Positions 41,584-48,836 of a DNA stretch of 64,000 bases are shown here, piece after piece (positions within the stretch are counted from its first letter, which is position 1; each line of letters starts with the position of its first letter). Both the position numbers and the translations under genes were made by a program. The notes below the pieces were generated by a model. The model did not search any database and was not told where the DNA came from. It saw nothing but the letters and a program-made list of their open reading frames with translations. The DNA is from Solimonas_A sp052035235 (lineage in GTDB: Bacteria > Pseudomonadota > Gammaproteobacteria > Nevskiales > Nevskiaceae): assembly GCA_052035235.1 (NCBI GenBank), contig JBPOHT010000030.1, forward strand, positions 1 through 64,000, given 5' to 3'.

Positions 41584-42501
41584 ATGAGCGAAACCATTCT
41601 TCCGCCGCCGCTGGCGGCCGACATCCCGGTCCGCGAGGGAGTCGTCGACGTCCCCGGCGCGCAGCTGGCGTATCGCCTGTCCGGCCGCCCCAGCGGGCTG
41701 CCGCTGCTGGTGTTCGAAAACGGCTGGGGCTCATCCTGGCATTGCTGGGCCTGGGTCGAGCGCCTGCTGGCTCCGCAAACCCAACTGCTGTTCTACGACC
41801 GCGCCGGCATCGGCGGCAGCCGCAAGACGGCGCCGCACACGGCCGCGGACATCAGCACCCATCTGGCCACCCTGCTCGACGCCCTGGAGCAGCGCCAGCC
41901 GGTGCTGCTGATCGGCCACTCGTATGGCGGGCTGATGGGCGTGCTGCACGCCGCGCAGCAGCCGCAGCACCTGCGTGCGTTGCTGCAGCTCGACCCGACC
42001 CCGGAAGCAGACGACCCCTGGGTGGACCAGCAACTGTCCTGGACACGGCAGGTCGCGCGCCTCGCCCGGCTGTGCGCACGGCTGGGCATTCCCGATCCGA
42101 TCTTCTGCCCCGCCGCGCGCAAGCTGCCGCAGCCCGAGGCGAAGCTGGTGGTGCAGCGCGCGTTCAACTCCGTGTCTTCGCTGAGCGCCGGGCTCGACGA
42201 GTTCGAATTGCTTCCGGCGATCCGCGCCGCCATCGCCCGCGGCACGGGCGCCGTGCCGCGCCTGACCATCAGCGCCGACGCCGCCACCGAGGTCAAGGGC
42301 GTCACGCGCCTGCTCATCTCTCCTGCCAAGGCACGGCAGATGGTCGAGCGCATGCATGCCCTGCACCGGGCGCCCCTGCAGGGTCCGCAGGCGCGCTGGC
42401 AGACGACACCGCATGCACACGGTGCGATGATCTTCACCCCTGCCGGCGCCACCGACGTGGCGCAGCAGATCATGAACTACGCAAAGTCGCTGAGCGCCTG
42501 A
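41584..42501 (+). CDS. alpha/beta hydrolase (proline iminopeptidase-like)
   Basis: A 305-residue cytoplasmic hydrolase. The nucleophile Ser113 lies in LLIGHSYGGLMGVL. The oxyanion region is ENGWGSSWHCWAWVERLLAP, and the catalytic His is near the C-terminus (TPHAHGAMIFTP). The acidic partner is not obvious. The layout resembles proline iminopeptidases and ester hydrolases. It lies 11 bp after the TonB receptor and 11 bp before the aminopeptidase, in the same operon. Confidence 0.87.
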   Translation: MSETILPPPLAADIPVREGVVDVPGAQLAYRLSGRPSGLPLLVFENGWGSSWHCWAWVERLLAPQTQLLFYDRAGIGGSRKTAPHTAADISTHLATLLDALEQRQPVLLIGHSYGGLMGVLHAAQQPQHLRALLQLDPTPEADDPWVDQQLSWTRQVARLARLCARLGIPDPIFCPAARKLPQPEAKLVVQRAFNSVSSLSAGLDEFELLPAIRAAIARGTGAVPRLTISADAATEVKGVTRLLISPAKARQMVERMHALHRAPLQGPQARWQTTPHAHGAMIFTPAGATDVAQQIMNYAKSLSA

Positions 42502-42512
42502 AGGACGCACAC

Positions 42513-43976
42513 ATGAAACTCACCGATGCAAAGACCGCCCCCCTGGGCCCGCGCGGCAAGAAGGCCGCCACTGTCGAAGTGCTGCTGGTCAGCGGCGAGC
42601 TCAAGCCCCTGCATGCCGGGCTGAAGCTGCCGAAATTGCCGGAAAGCTTCCGCGGCATTCCCGGCGACCGGGCCGACCTGCCCACCGGCTCCGGCCGGAT
42701 CGTCGCCGTGGGCTGCGGCAAGCCTGGCGACTTCGACAGCGAAGCGCGCTTCTGGGAAGCCGCGGGCGCCGCCGCGCTGGATGCCCTGCGCATACTGCGC
42801 ATCGACACCGCCGCGCTGATCGCGCCGCCGCTGGCCAAGGATGCCCAGGCGGCGCTGAACGACTTCGCGCTCGGCGCCACGCTGGCCTCGTACCGCTGCA
42901 CCGCGTTCCGCACCTCGCCGCCCAAGGGCCATTTCGAGGTCAAGGCGCTGCAGTTGCCGACCGCGCTGTGGAAGGGCACCGCCCGCTCGCGCCAGCTCGG
43001 CGAGGCCGTCAACTGGTCCCGCGCGCTGGTGGAGGCACCAGCCAACCTGCTCACGCCCCAGGGCTTCGCCGCCGCGGCCAAGGAGCTGACGGACTACGGC
43101 CTGCGCGTGCAGGTGCTGGACCAGAAGGCATTGGAGAAGCTCGGCGCCGGCGGCCTGCTCGCCGTGGGGCGCAGTAGCGAGCATCCGCCCTGCATGCTGA
43201 TCGTCGAGTGGAACGGCCGGCGCGGCCAGGGCACCAACCTCGGCCTGGTCGGCAAGGGCCTGACCTTCGATGGCGGCGGCCTCAACCTGAAGCCCTATCC
43301 CGGCATCTCCAAGATGAAGTTCGACATGGCCGGCGCCGCCGCCGTGGTCGGCGCCCTGCGGGCGCTGGCCCAGCGCAAGGCGCCGATCAACATCGCCGCA
43401 GCGATCCCGCTGTGCGAGAACGTCATCGACGGCACCTCGTTCCGCCCGGGCGACGTCATCACCTCGCTGTCGGGCCTGACCATCGAGGTCGACAACACCG
43501 ACGCCGAAGGGCGCATCGTGCTGGCCGACGCCATCAGCTACCTGATCGGCAAGTACCAGCCGCAGCGCGTGGTGGACCTCGCCACCCTCACCGGCTCGAT
43601 CATGGCCACGCTGCACGAGGAATACGCCGGCCTGTTCAGCACCGACGACGCGCTGGCCGCAGAGCTGGCTGCCGCCGGCACCGACAGCGGCGAGCGCCTG
43701 TGGCGCATGCCCCTGAGCAAGCACTACGACTACACCGTGGAGTCCGAGATCGCCGACGTGCGCAACATGGGCGCCCCCGGCATGTTCGGCTCCTCCGGCG
43801 GCTCCGCCATCGCCGCCGCCAAGTTCCTGGAGAAGTTCGCCAAGGGCAGCCGCTGGGCCCACGTGGACATCGCCGGGACCGCCTGGGTGACCCGCCCGGT
43901 CGTGGGCATCCCCAAGGGCCCCACCGGCTTCGGCGTGCGCCTGATCGACGCCCTCGCGGAGCGCCTCGCCGGCTGA
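42513..43976 (+). CDS. leucyl aminopeptidase family protein (M17)
   Basis: A 487-residue cytosolic aminopeptidase with two metal ions. The family motif NTDAEGRIVLAD is intact. So are the Lys of VGKGLTFDGGGLNLKP and the metal-binding Asp in KMKFDMAGAAAV. The C-terminus ends GVRLIDALAERLAG. It is a second-type PepA-like enzyme sitting in a TonB-linked operon rather than a housekeeping position, so its substrate is probably the imported compound. ATG 42513 (MKLTDAKTAPLG) is preceded by a purine-rich AAGGAC. Confidence 0.93.
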   Translation: MKLTDAKTAPLGPRGKKAATVEVLLVSGELKPLHAGLKLPKLPESFRGIPGDRADLPTGSGRIVAVGCGKPGDFDSEARFWEAAGAAALDALRILRIDTAALIAPPLAKDAQAALNDFALGATLASYRCTAFRTSPPKGHFEVKALQLPTALWKGTARSRQLGEAVNWSRALVEAPANLLTPQGFAAAAKELTDYGLRVQVLDQKALEKLGAGGLLAVGRSSEHPPCMLIVEWNGRRGQGTNLGLVGKGLTFDGGGLNLKPYPGISKMKFDMAGAAAVVGALRALAQRKAPINIAAAIPLCENVIDGTSFRPGDVITSLSGLTIEVDNTDAEGRIVLADAISYLIGKYQPQRVVDLATLTGSIMATLHEEYAGLFSTDDALAAELAAAGTDSGERLWRMPLSKHYDYTVESEIADVRNMGAPGMFGSSGGSAIAAAKFLEKFAKGSRWAHVDIAGTAWVTRPVVGIPKGPTGFGVRLIDALAERLAG

Positions 43977-43990
43977 TACGCGGCGGCCTG

Positions 43991-44017
43991 GAGCGGGCGG
44001 CGCGAGCCGCCCTGCTC
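43991..44017. terminator. bidirectional hairpin between convergent genes
   Basis: The stem GAGC-GGGCGGC / GCCGCCC-GCTC with the loop GCGA has one bulged base. It lies between the aminopeptidase stop and the convergent GNAT stop, overlapping the latter slightly. No long T-run follows. Confidence 0.5.
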
Positions 44018-44450
44018 AGGGCAACGGCAGGCGCTTCTGCAACACGCGCCAGGTGCTGGGGTCCGTCCAGCCGTCATCGAGCCAGAAGCGGTTCCCGGCG
44101 TGGTTGTCGTTGTAGACAAAGATATTGCAGCGGGGGATGCGGCAGCCGGCCAGTTGCTCCAGCGCATGGTGCACCAGGGCCTGCCCGATGCCCTGCCGGC
44201 GATACGCGGGAGCGACGGCCAGGTGCGTGAGATGCCCGGCGCGGCCGTTGTGCCCGCAGAGGATCGTGCCGACCAGCCGCTCGCCCGCCACGGCGACTGC
44301 GCTCAGGCCAGGATTGCGCTCCAGGAACCGCGCGATCTCCTCCACCGTATCCGACTCCGTCAGGCCCAAGCCCTCCGTGGCCGTCCACAACGCGCAGGCC
44401 TCGGCATGGTCCGCAATCAGGAACGGGCGGATCCGCAGGGCGGGGCTCAC
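44016..44450 (-). CDS. GNAT family N-acetyltransferase, third of three
   Basis: A 144-residue acetyltransferase using acetyl-CoA. The pyrophosphate-binding loop is AVAPAYRRQGIGQALVHHAL. The C-terminal strand-helix has CNIFVYNDNHAGNRFWLDDG. The start is a GTG at 44450 overlapping the stop of the upstream GNAT gene (GTGA), so it is translationally coupled. Only the core GNAT fold is present. The substrate (amino acid, polyamine or peptide amine) is unknown. Confidence 0.88.
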   Translation of the reverse strand: MSPALRIRPFLIADHAEACALWTATEGLGLTESDTVEEIARFLERNPGLSAVAVAGERLVGTILCGHNGRAGHLTHLAVAPAYRRQGIGQALVHHALEQLAGCRIPRCNIFVYNDNHAGNRFWLDDGWTDPSTWRVLQKRLPLP

Positions 44451-45205
44451 CGGACAGCTCCATCGGCGCCTGCGACCCGGTACCAGTAGTCGTAGGCGCA
44501 GCGAAAACCCATCTGCTCGTACAGCCGGATCGCGTTCGTGTTGGACGCCGTCACCTGCAGGTAGGCCGACACGGCGCCCGCATCGCGCCCCCAGGCCAGC
44601 AGCTTGCCGCAGAGCCGCGTCGCCCATCCCTGCCGGCGCTGCGCCGCCAGCGTCGCCAGGTCGAACAGACCCAGCAGGCCGTCGTGCACCACGCCCAGGC
44701 CACAGCAGACCGGATCATCGCCCCGGTACTCCACCGCCCGTGCAGACTCGCCCTGGATCGCCCGCAGCATGCGCAGGTGCATGTCCTGGCCCGCGTCCGT
44801 GCTGCCGCTGACGCGCAGGAAGGCCGACAGCCAGGCATCCGGCTCCAGGCCACGCAGCGGCGCCTGCGCCGGCACCGCTTCCAGTCCGGGCAGCACCATC
44901 ACCCAGGAAGGGTCCACCCGGCGGTATCCGCGCCGCTCCAGCATGGCATCCACCTGCCCGGGTGCCGACACCGAGCTGAGCCGGAAGATGGGCGTCAGCC
45001 CGCGGCCCCGGTAGCGCTGCTCGATGTCGGCGATCTGCCCGGCATCGAGCTCGCAGGATTCCAGGCCACTGTTGGCCGAGTTGGCCCGCTTGGTGTAGCC
45101 GCCGGCGTAGCGCAGGCGCCAGCCGTGCACCCGCTCCTCCGCCTCCAGCGACGGCCAGGCGGCAAAGGCGGCGGCTTCCAGTCTCTCGTAGGCCTGCGGA
45201 TTCAT
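44447..45205 (-). CDS. GNAT family N-acetyltransferase, second of three
   Basis: A 252-residue protein. The C-terminal GNAT domain (about 135-245) has LATLAAQRRQGWATRLCGKL and NTNAIRLYEQMGFRCAYDYW. The N-terminal 130 residues form a second, degenerate GNAT-like half (EERVHGWRLRYAGGYTKRAN). Two-domain GNATs of this kind are common in actinobacteria and proteobacteria and often remain uncharacterised. ATG 45205 overlaps the upstream GNAT stop by four bases. The target is unknown. Confidence 0.88.
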   Translation of the reverse strand: MNPQAYERLEAAAFAAWPSLEAEERVHGWRLRYAGGYTKRANSANSGLESCELDAGQIADIEQRYRGRGLTPIFRLSSVSAPGQVDAMLERRGYRRVDPSWVMVLPGLEAVPAQAPLRGLEPDAWLSAFLRVSGSTDAGQDMHLRMLRAIQGESARAVEYRGDDPVCCGLGVVHDGLLGLFDLATLAAQRRQGWATRLCGKLLAWGRDAGAVSAYLQVTASNTNAIRLYEQMGFRCAYDYWYRVAGADGAVR

Positions 45206-45702
45206 GCGTCCTCCGTCACTCTCGACATGATCCGGGCATCCACGAAGTGGCCGTTGCGGAACGCATAGTGGCGCAGCGTGCCCTCGGCGCGGAAACCGAA
45301 TTTCTCGTACAGGCCGATGGCCGCGTGGTTGTCGCCATACACCAGCAATTCCAGGCGACGCACGGCCAGCCACTTCTCGGCCATGTCCACCGCCGCCGCC
45401 AGCAAGGCGCTGCCCACGCCCTCGCGGCGGGCGCTGCCCTTCACGCCCATGCCGAAATGCGCGGCATGCCGGCGGCGTGGCCCCGCCTCCAGAGACAGGC
45501 CGAGTTGCCCCAGCACCTCGGGCCCGCGGCAGGCCACCAGGCTGTAGCTGCCCTCCGGCAAGGCGCCCAGGCGCGCGGCCCAGGTCGCCGCCGAAGGAAA
45601 CGGCAGCTGCAGCGTGTCGGCATACACCGACGGCTCGGCATACAACTGCCGTATCTGCTCGACATCGGCATCATCGCTGTGCCGGATCTCGATCCTGTCC
45701 AT
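45202..45702 (-). CDS. GNAT family N-acetyltransferase, first of three
   Basis: A 166-residue acetyltransferase resembling YhhY/RimI-like amino-acid or protein acetyltransferases. The loop is SARREGVGSALLAAAVDMAE, and the C-terminal pair is NHAAIGLYEKFGFRAEGTLR then HYAFRNGHFVDARIMSRV. ATG 45702 is preceded by GAGGAGCAGGTC. It is first in a three-gene GNAT operon, downstream of a leader peptide and terminator, so it may be controlled by attenuation. Confidence 0.9.
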   Translation of the reverse strand: MDRIEIRHSDDADVEQIRQLYAEPSVYADTLQLPFPSAATWAARLGALPEGSYSLVACRGPEVLGQLGLSLEAGPRRRHAAHFGMGVKGSARREGVGSALLAAAVDMAEKWLAVRRLELLVYGDNHAAIGLYEKFGFRAEGTLRHYAFRNGHFVDARIMSRVTEDA

Positions 45703-45741
45703 GACCTGCTCCTCTGGTGTAGAGCCACCACGCGGGCCATG

Positions 45742-45768
45742 AAAAAACCCGCCATGGTGGCGGGTTTT
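45742..45768 (-). terminator. attenuator terminator before the GNAT operon
   Basis: The stem AAAACCCGCC / GGCGGGTTTT with a five-base loop is followed on the minus strand by a T-run, giving a strong rho-independent terminator 40 bases upstream of the first GNAT gene. The plus strand also gives a weaker terminator. GCGGGTT within the leader peptide codons (comp 45795-45801) can pair with its AACCCGC arm instead, giving a possible antiterminator. Confidence 0.8.
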
Positions 45769-45786
45769 GTCTGCACGCAGACAACG

Positions 45787-45855
45787 CTATCCGCAACCCG
45801 CTTTCCCGGTGAGGGCGCGAAGTCGGCGGACCACGATGTGCGTCGTGCTGTTCAT
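45787..45855 (-). CDS. 22-codon leader peptide
   Basis: The short frame begins MNSTTHIVVRRLRALTGKAG, then two more residues, and ends at TAG just before a hairpin (GTCTGC/GCAGAC at 45769-45782) and the terminator. A possible -10 (TAAGCT, comp 45862-45867) lies only six bases before the ATG, so the message may be nearly leaderless, as for trpL-type leaders. The RGGT-type C-terminal codons (Gly, Lys, Ala, Gly, Cys, Gly) include the antiterminator segment. It is a candidate sensor of translation. The promoter's -35 is weak, and the function is inferred. Confidence 0.6.
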   Translation of the reverse strand: MNSTTHIVVRRLRALTGKAGCG

Positions 45856-45902
45856 GCTTTCAGCTTAGCACCGCGCGCGCTGGGCAGCCAGCGGCGCGAG
45901 CC

Positions 45903-46328
45903 CTAGCGCAGGACCTCCACCCGGGCGCCCCGGACACGCTGCAGCGTCCGCTCCAGCGCCTCCACTTCCAGCGGCTTGTTCAGGTAGCCGCTGGCATGGC
46001 CCTTGAACGCCGAGTGCACGTCGCGGTCATCGTCGGAGGACGTCAGCATGATCACCGGCAGGCCCGCCAGCGCCCGGTCGGCCCGGATCGCCGCCAGCAC
46101 CTCGGCGCCCTTCATGCCCGGCATGTTGATGTCCAGCAGCACCAGGGCCGGCAGCGAGCGGTCGGCCGCCGCCGCGCGCAACTGCTCCAGGGCTTCCTCG
46201 CCGGACTCGCAGTGCAGCAGCGGGTTCTGCACGCCCGCCTGCTGCAGCGTGCGCTTCACCGCGAAGAAATCATCCGGGTTGTCGTCCACCAGCAGGAAGC
46301 TGTGGGCAGGCATCGGGTTGTTACTCAT
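45903..46328 (-). CDS. single-domain response regulator (Rcp-like)
   Basis: A 141-residue receiver without an output domain. The acidic pair is LLVDDNPDDFFAVKRTL, the phosphoacceptor is in LVLLDINMPGMKG, and switch Thr and Lys are in VIMLTSSDDDRD and YLNKPLEVEALE. It belongs to the Rcp1 type that pairs with bacteriophytochrome-like kinases. ATG 46328 overlaps the stop of the sensor kinase gene by eight bases, showing they form a pair. It presumably acts by protein contact or by further phosphotransfer. Confidence 0.93.
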   Translation of the reverse strand: MSNNPMPAHSFLLVDDNPDDFFAVKRTLQQAGVQNPLLHCESGEEALEQLRAAAADRSLPALVLLDINMPGMKGAEVLAAIRADRALAGLPVIMLTSSDDDRDVHSAFKGHASGYLNKPLEVEALERTLQRVRGARVEVLR

Positions 46329-48366
46329 GGAGGTTCCTCTCCGGTAGCGTGAAGTGGAAAGCAGTGCCCTCTCCGGGCGTTGATTCGATCCAGACGCGGC
46401 CGCCGTGCAGTTGCACGATCTTCTGGACGATGGCCAGGCCCACGCCGGTGCCACCGCCGTAGGCATCGCGCTTGTGCAGGCGCTCGAACAGGCTGAACAC
46501 GCGGGCATGGTGCTCAGGCCGGATGCCGATGCCGTTGTCGCGCACGTAGAACACGCGCTCCATCTCGATCACCTCGCAGCCGATCTCGATCCAGCGCTGC
46601 GAGCGGTCGTTGTACTTGACGGCATTGGTGATGAGATTGCGGAACAGCTCGCCCACGCGGATGCGGTCGCAGTAGGCGCGCGGCAGTGGGCGGGGGACGC
46701 GCAGGTCCACCGTCTTTTCCTTCAGGCTGAAGTCCAGCGACTCGAGGATGTCGTGCAGCACCGCGTTCAGGTCGGTGTCCTCGCGGACCATGCCGCCGCG
46801 GCTCATGCGCGAGACGTGCAGCAGGTCCGCGATCAGCGTCTCCATGCGCCGCGCCTGGTCGCGGATCTTCTGGATCATCAGCCGGCCTTCATCGTCCAGG
46901 CGCTCGGCATAATCCTGCTGCAGGTATTGCGCAAAGCTGGCGATGCCGCGCAGCGGCTCCTTGAGATCGTGCGAGGCGGTGTAGGTGAAGTCGTCCAGCT
47001 CGCGGTGCGAGCGCTCCAGGTCCTCGCGCGCCTGGGCCAGGCGGGTGGCGTCCCAGTTGGCCCCTGCCACGCGCAGCGCCTGGCCCTGCGCGTCGCGCAG
47101 GATCGTGGCGCGGCACTGGATCACGCGGATCTTGCCGTCGGGCAAGCGTATCCGCACCTCGTCGAAGAATGAAAGCTGATCCCCGGCCAGTGCTTCCTGG
47201 ATGCGGCGCGAGAAGGGCTCGCGGTCCTCCGGATGCACCAGCCGCAGCACCTGCGCAAAGCTCAGCGCCTGCGGCTGCTCGCCCGGCGCCAGCAGGCCGC
47301 TGATCGCATCGTCGTACTCCAGCCGGTCCTCCAGGCAATGCCACACCCAGACCGCGATGCGCGCCGAACTGGTGGCTACGCGATAGCGCTCCTCCATCCG
47401 TGCCAGCCGCTCCTGCTGGCGGCGCTGGTCGGTCAGGTCCCAGATCATCCCGGCGATGCTCACCGCCTGGCCCAGCGGGCCGCGCTCGGCCTTGCCGCGC
47501 GAGTTGACGTAGCGCACCTCGCCGTTGGGGCGCCGCACCCGGTACTCGTCCTCGTAGTCGCTGCCGCCGAACTTCACGAAGCGCGTATAGCGCTCCACCA
47601 CGCGCGGCCGGTCCTCCTCGTGCATGCAGGCGATGTAGTCCTCCATGCGGTCCGAGAAATGTTCCGAGTCCAGGCCCAGCACCAGCTGGATGTGCCCGTC
47701 CACCTTCAGCTCCACCAGCGGGTCGCTGGTGGACCAGGCTCCCAGGCCGGGGGAGTCCAGCGCCAGCTGCAGGCGCTGCTGCGTGGCACGCGCCAGCTTC
47801 AGTGCCCGGTCGCGCCCGGAGAAGATCTGCAGTCCGTGCAGCACGATGATCGTCACCATCAACGACTGCCAGACATCCGCCGAATACAGGCCGCCCACGG
47901 TGTAGTGCGCCCGCAGGAACAGCATCACCGCCCCGGCCAGCGCCCCGGCGAACAGTGCCTCCACGTAATGCCGGAACTGGTTGCGCAGGCCCAGGTCCGC
48001 ATAGGCCAGGTAGAACACCAGCAGCGTCGGCATGCCCGGCAGCGGGTCGTGCGGCACGCCGGCCACCATGGCGCACAGGTCCACGCCGATGATGGCGCGC
48101 TGCAGGCCCGGAGTGAGCCGCTCGCCGCGCGCCAGCACCATGATCAGGGTGACCGCCAGCACATAGGTGCCCATGGCGATGGCGATGCCCACCCGGTCCA
48201 GGAAGCCCGGCGCCAGGCCCAGCACGCTGACATAAAGAAACAGCAGTCCGGCAAAGACCGCGCGGTAGAGAAACTGGGAGTAGTAGGCCAGTTGGCGCAG
48301 GGGCGGCTGCGCGCGCACGTGGCGCTCGCCCCGCGGGCGAACCTCCAGGCCAGCCGCCACCGACAT
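46321..48366 (-). CDS. membrane sensor histidine kinase with two PAS domains
   Basis: A 681-residue inner-membrane kinase. About six transmembrane segments span residues 30-185. Two PAS-like domains follow (about 205-325 and 330-445), the first with YRVRRPNGEVRYVNSRGKAE and the second with RIRLPDGKIRVIQCRATIL. The H box is TASHDLKEPLRGIASFAQYL, and the ATP-binding domain has FRNLITNAVKYNDRSQRW and DNGIGIRPEHHARVFSLFER. It overlaps the response regulator gene and forms a two-component pair with it. No signal ligand can be named. Confidence 0.92.
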   Translation of the reverse strand: MSVAAGLEVRPRGERHVRAQPPLRQLAYYSQFLYRAVFAGLLFLYVSVLGLAPGFLDRVGIAIAMGTYVLAVTLIMVLARGERLTPGLQRAIIGVDLCAMVAGVPHDPLPGMPTLLVFYLAYADLGLRNQFRHYVEALFAGALAGAVMLFLRAHYTVGGLYSADVWQSLMVTIIVLHGLQIFSGRDRALKLARATQQRLQLALDSPGLGAWSTSDPLVELKVDGHIQLVLGLDSEHFSDRMEDYIACMHEEDRPRVVERYTRFVKFGGSDYEDEYRVRRPNGEVRYVNSRGKAERGPLGQAVSIAGMIWDLTDQRRQQERLARMEERYRVATSSARIAVWVWHCLEDRLEYDDAISGLLAPGEQPQALSFAQVLRLVHPEDREPFSRRIQEALAGDQLSFFDEVRIRLPDGKIRVIQCRATILRDAQGQALRVAGANWDATRLAQAREDLERSHRELDDFTYTASHDLKEPLRGIASFAQYLQQDYAERLDDEGRLMIQKIRDQARRMETLIADLLHVSRMSRGGMVREDTDLNAVLHDILESLDFSLKEKTVDLRVPRPLPRAYCDRIRVGELFRNLITNAVKYNDRSQRWIEIGCEVIEMERVFYVRDNGIGIRPEHHARVFSLFERLHKRDAYGGGTGVGLAIVQKIVQLHGGRVWIESTPGEGTAFHFTLPERNLHE

Positions 48367-48457
48367 GCCGCGCTCTCCTCCGTCACCGGTCGAAGCGCCG
48401 GCGTGGAGGCCATCTTACGCAAAATCCGCCAGGAATCAGCGGTTTTGCGTCACAACC

Positions 48458-48670
48458 TCAATGGGGGGCGCTTTCCAGGCTGTAGGCCAGGAAGCGGTCG
48501 CCGCGCGGCGTCAGGCTCACCGCATTGGCCTGCACCGAGATCAGGCGCAGGCTGCCCAGGGCCATCAGCTCGTCCACCTGCAGGGCGTCCAGCGGCAGGG
48601 AGCCGGCGTGGGAGATCCTCTCCAGCAATTCGAGCTGGGGGGTACCGAGGCGGATGGACCGGGTTTCCAT
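48458..48670 (-). CDS. small hypothetical protein
   Basis: A 70-residue soluble protein (METRSIRLGTPQLELLERIS...) with a perfect AGGAGG ribosome binding site. The composition and the LTPRGDRFLAYSLES tail recall a small winged-helix or DNA-binding fold, but that is weak. It lies between the sensor kinase and eptA on the same strand. Function unknown. Confidence 0.65.
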   Translation of the reverse strand: METRSIRLGTPQLELLERISHAGSLPLDALQVDELMALGSLRLISVQANAVSLTPRGDRFLAYSLESAPH

Positions 48671-48836
48671 GACGCGAACCTCCTGTGTTGCACAGCAAGC
48701 ACCGGCCGTCAGGGCACGGCCGCCGCAGGGTACTCCCGCCGGGTGACGAATACATGACCCGGCTCAGACCCTGCCGCAACAAGCTCCTGCAGGGCCCGGA
48801 AAGGCAAGGGTATTCAGTTGCCCACCCGGCCTGCCC

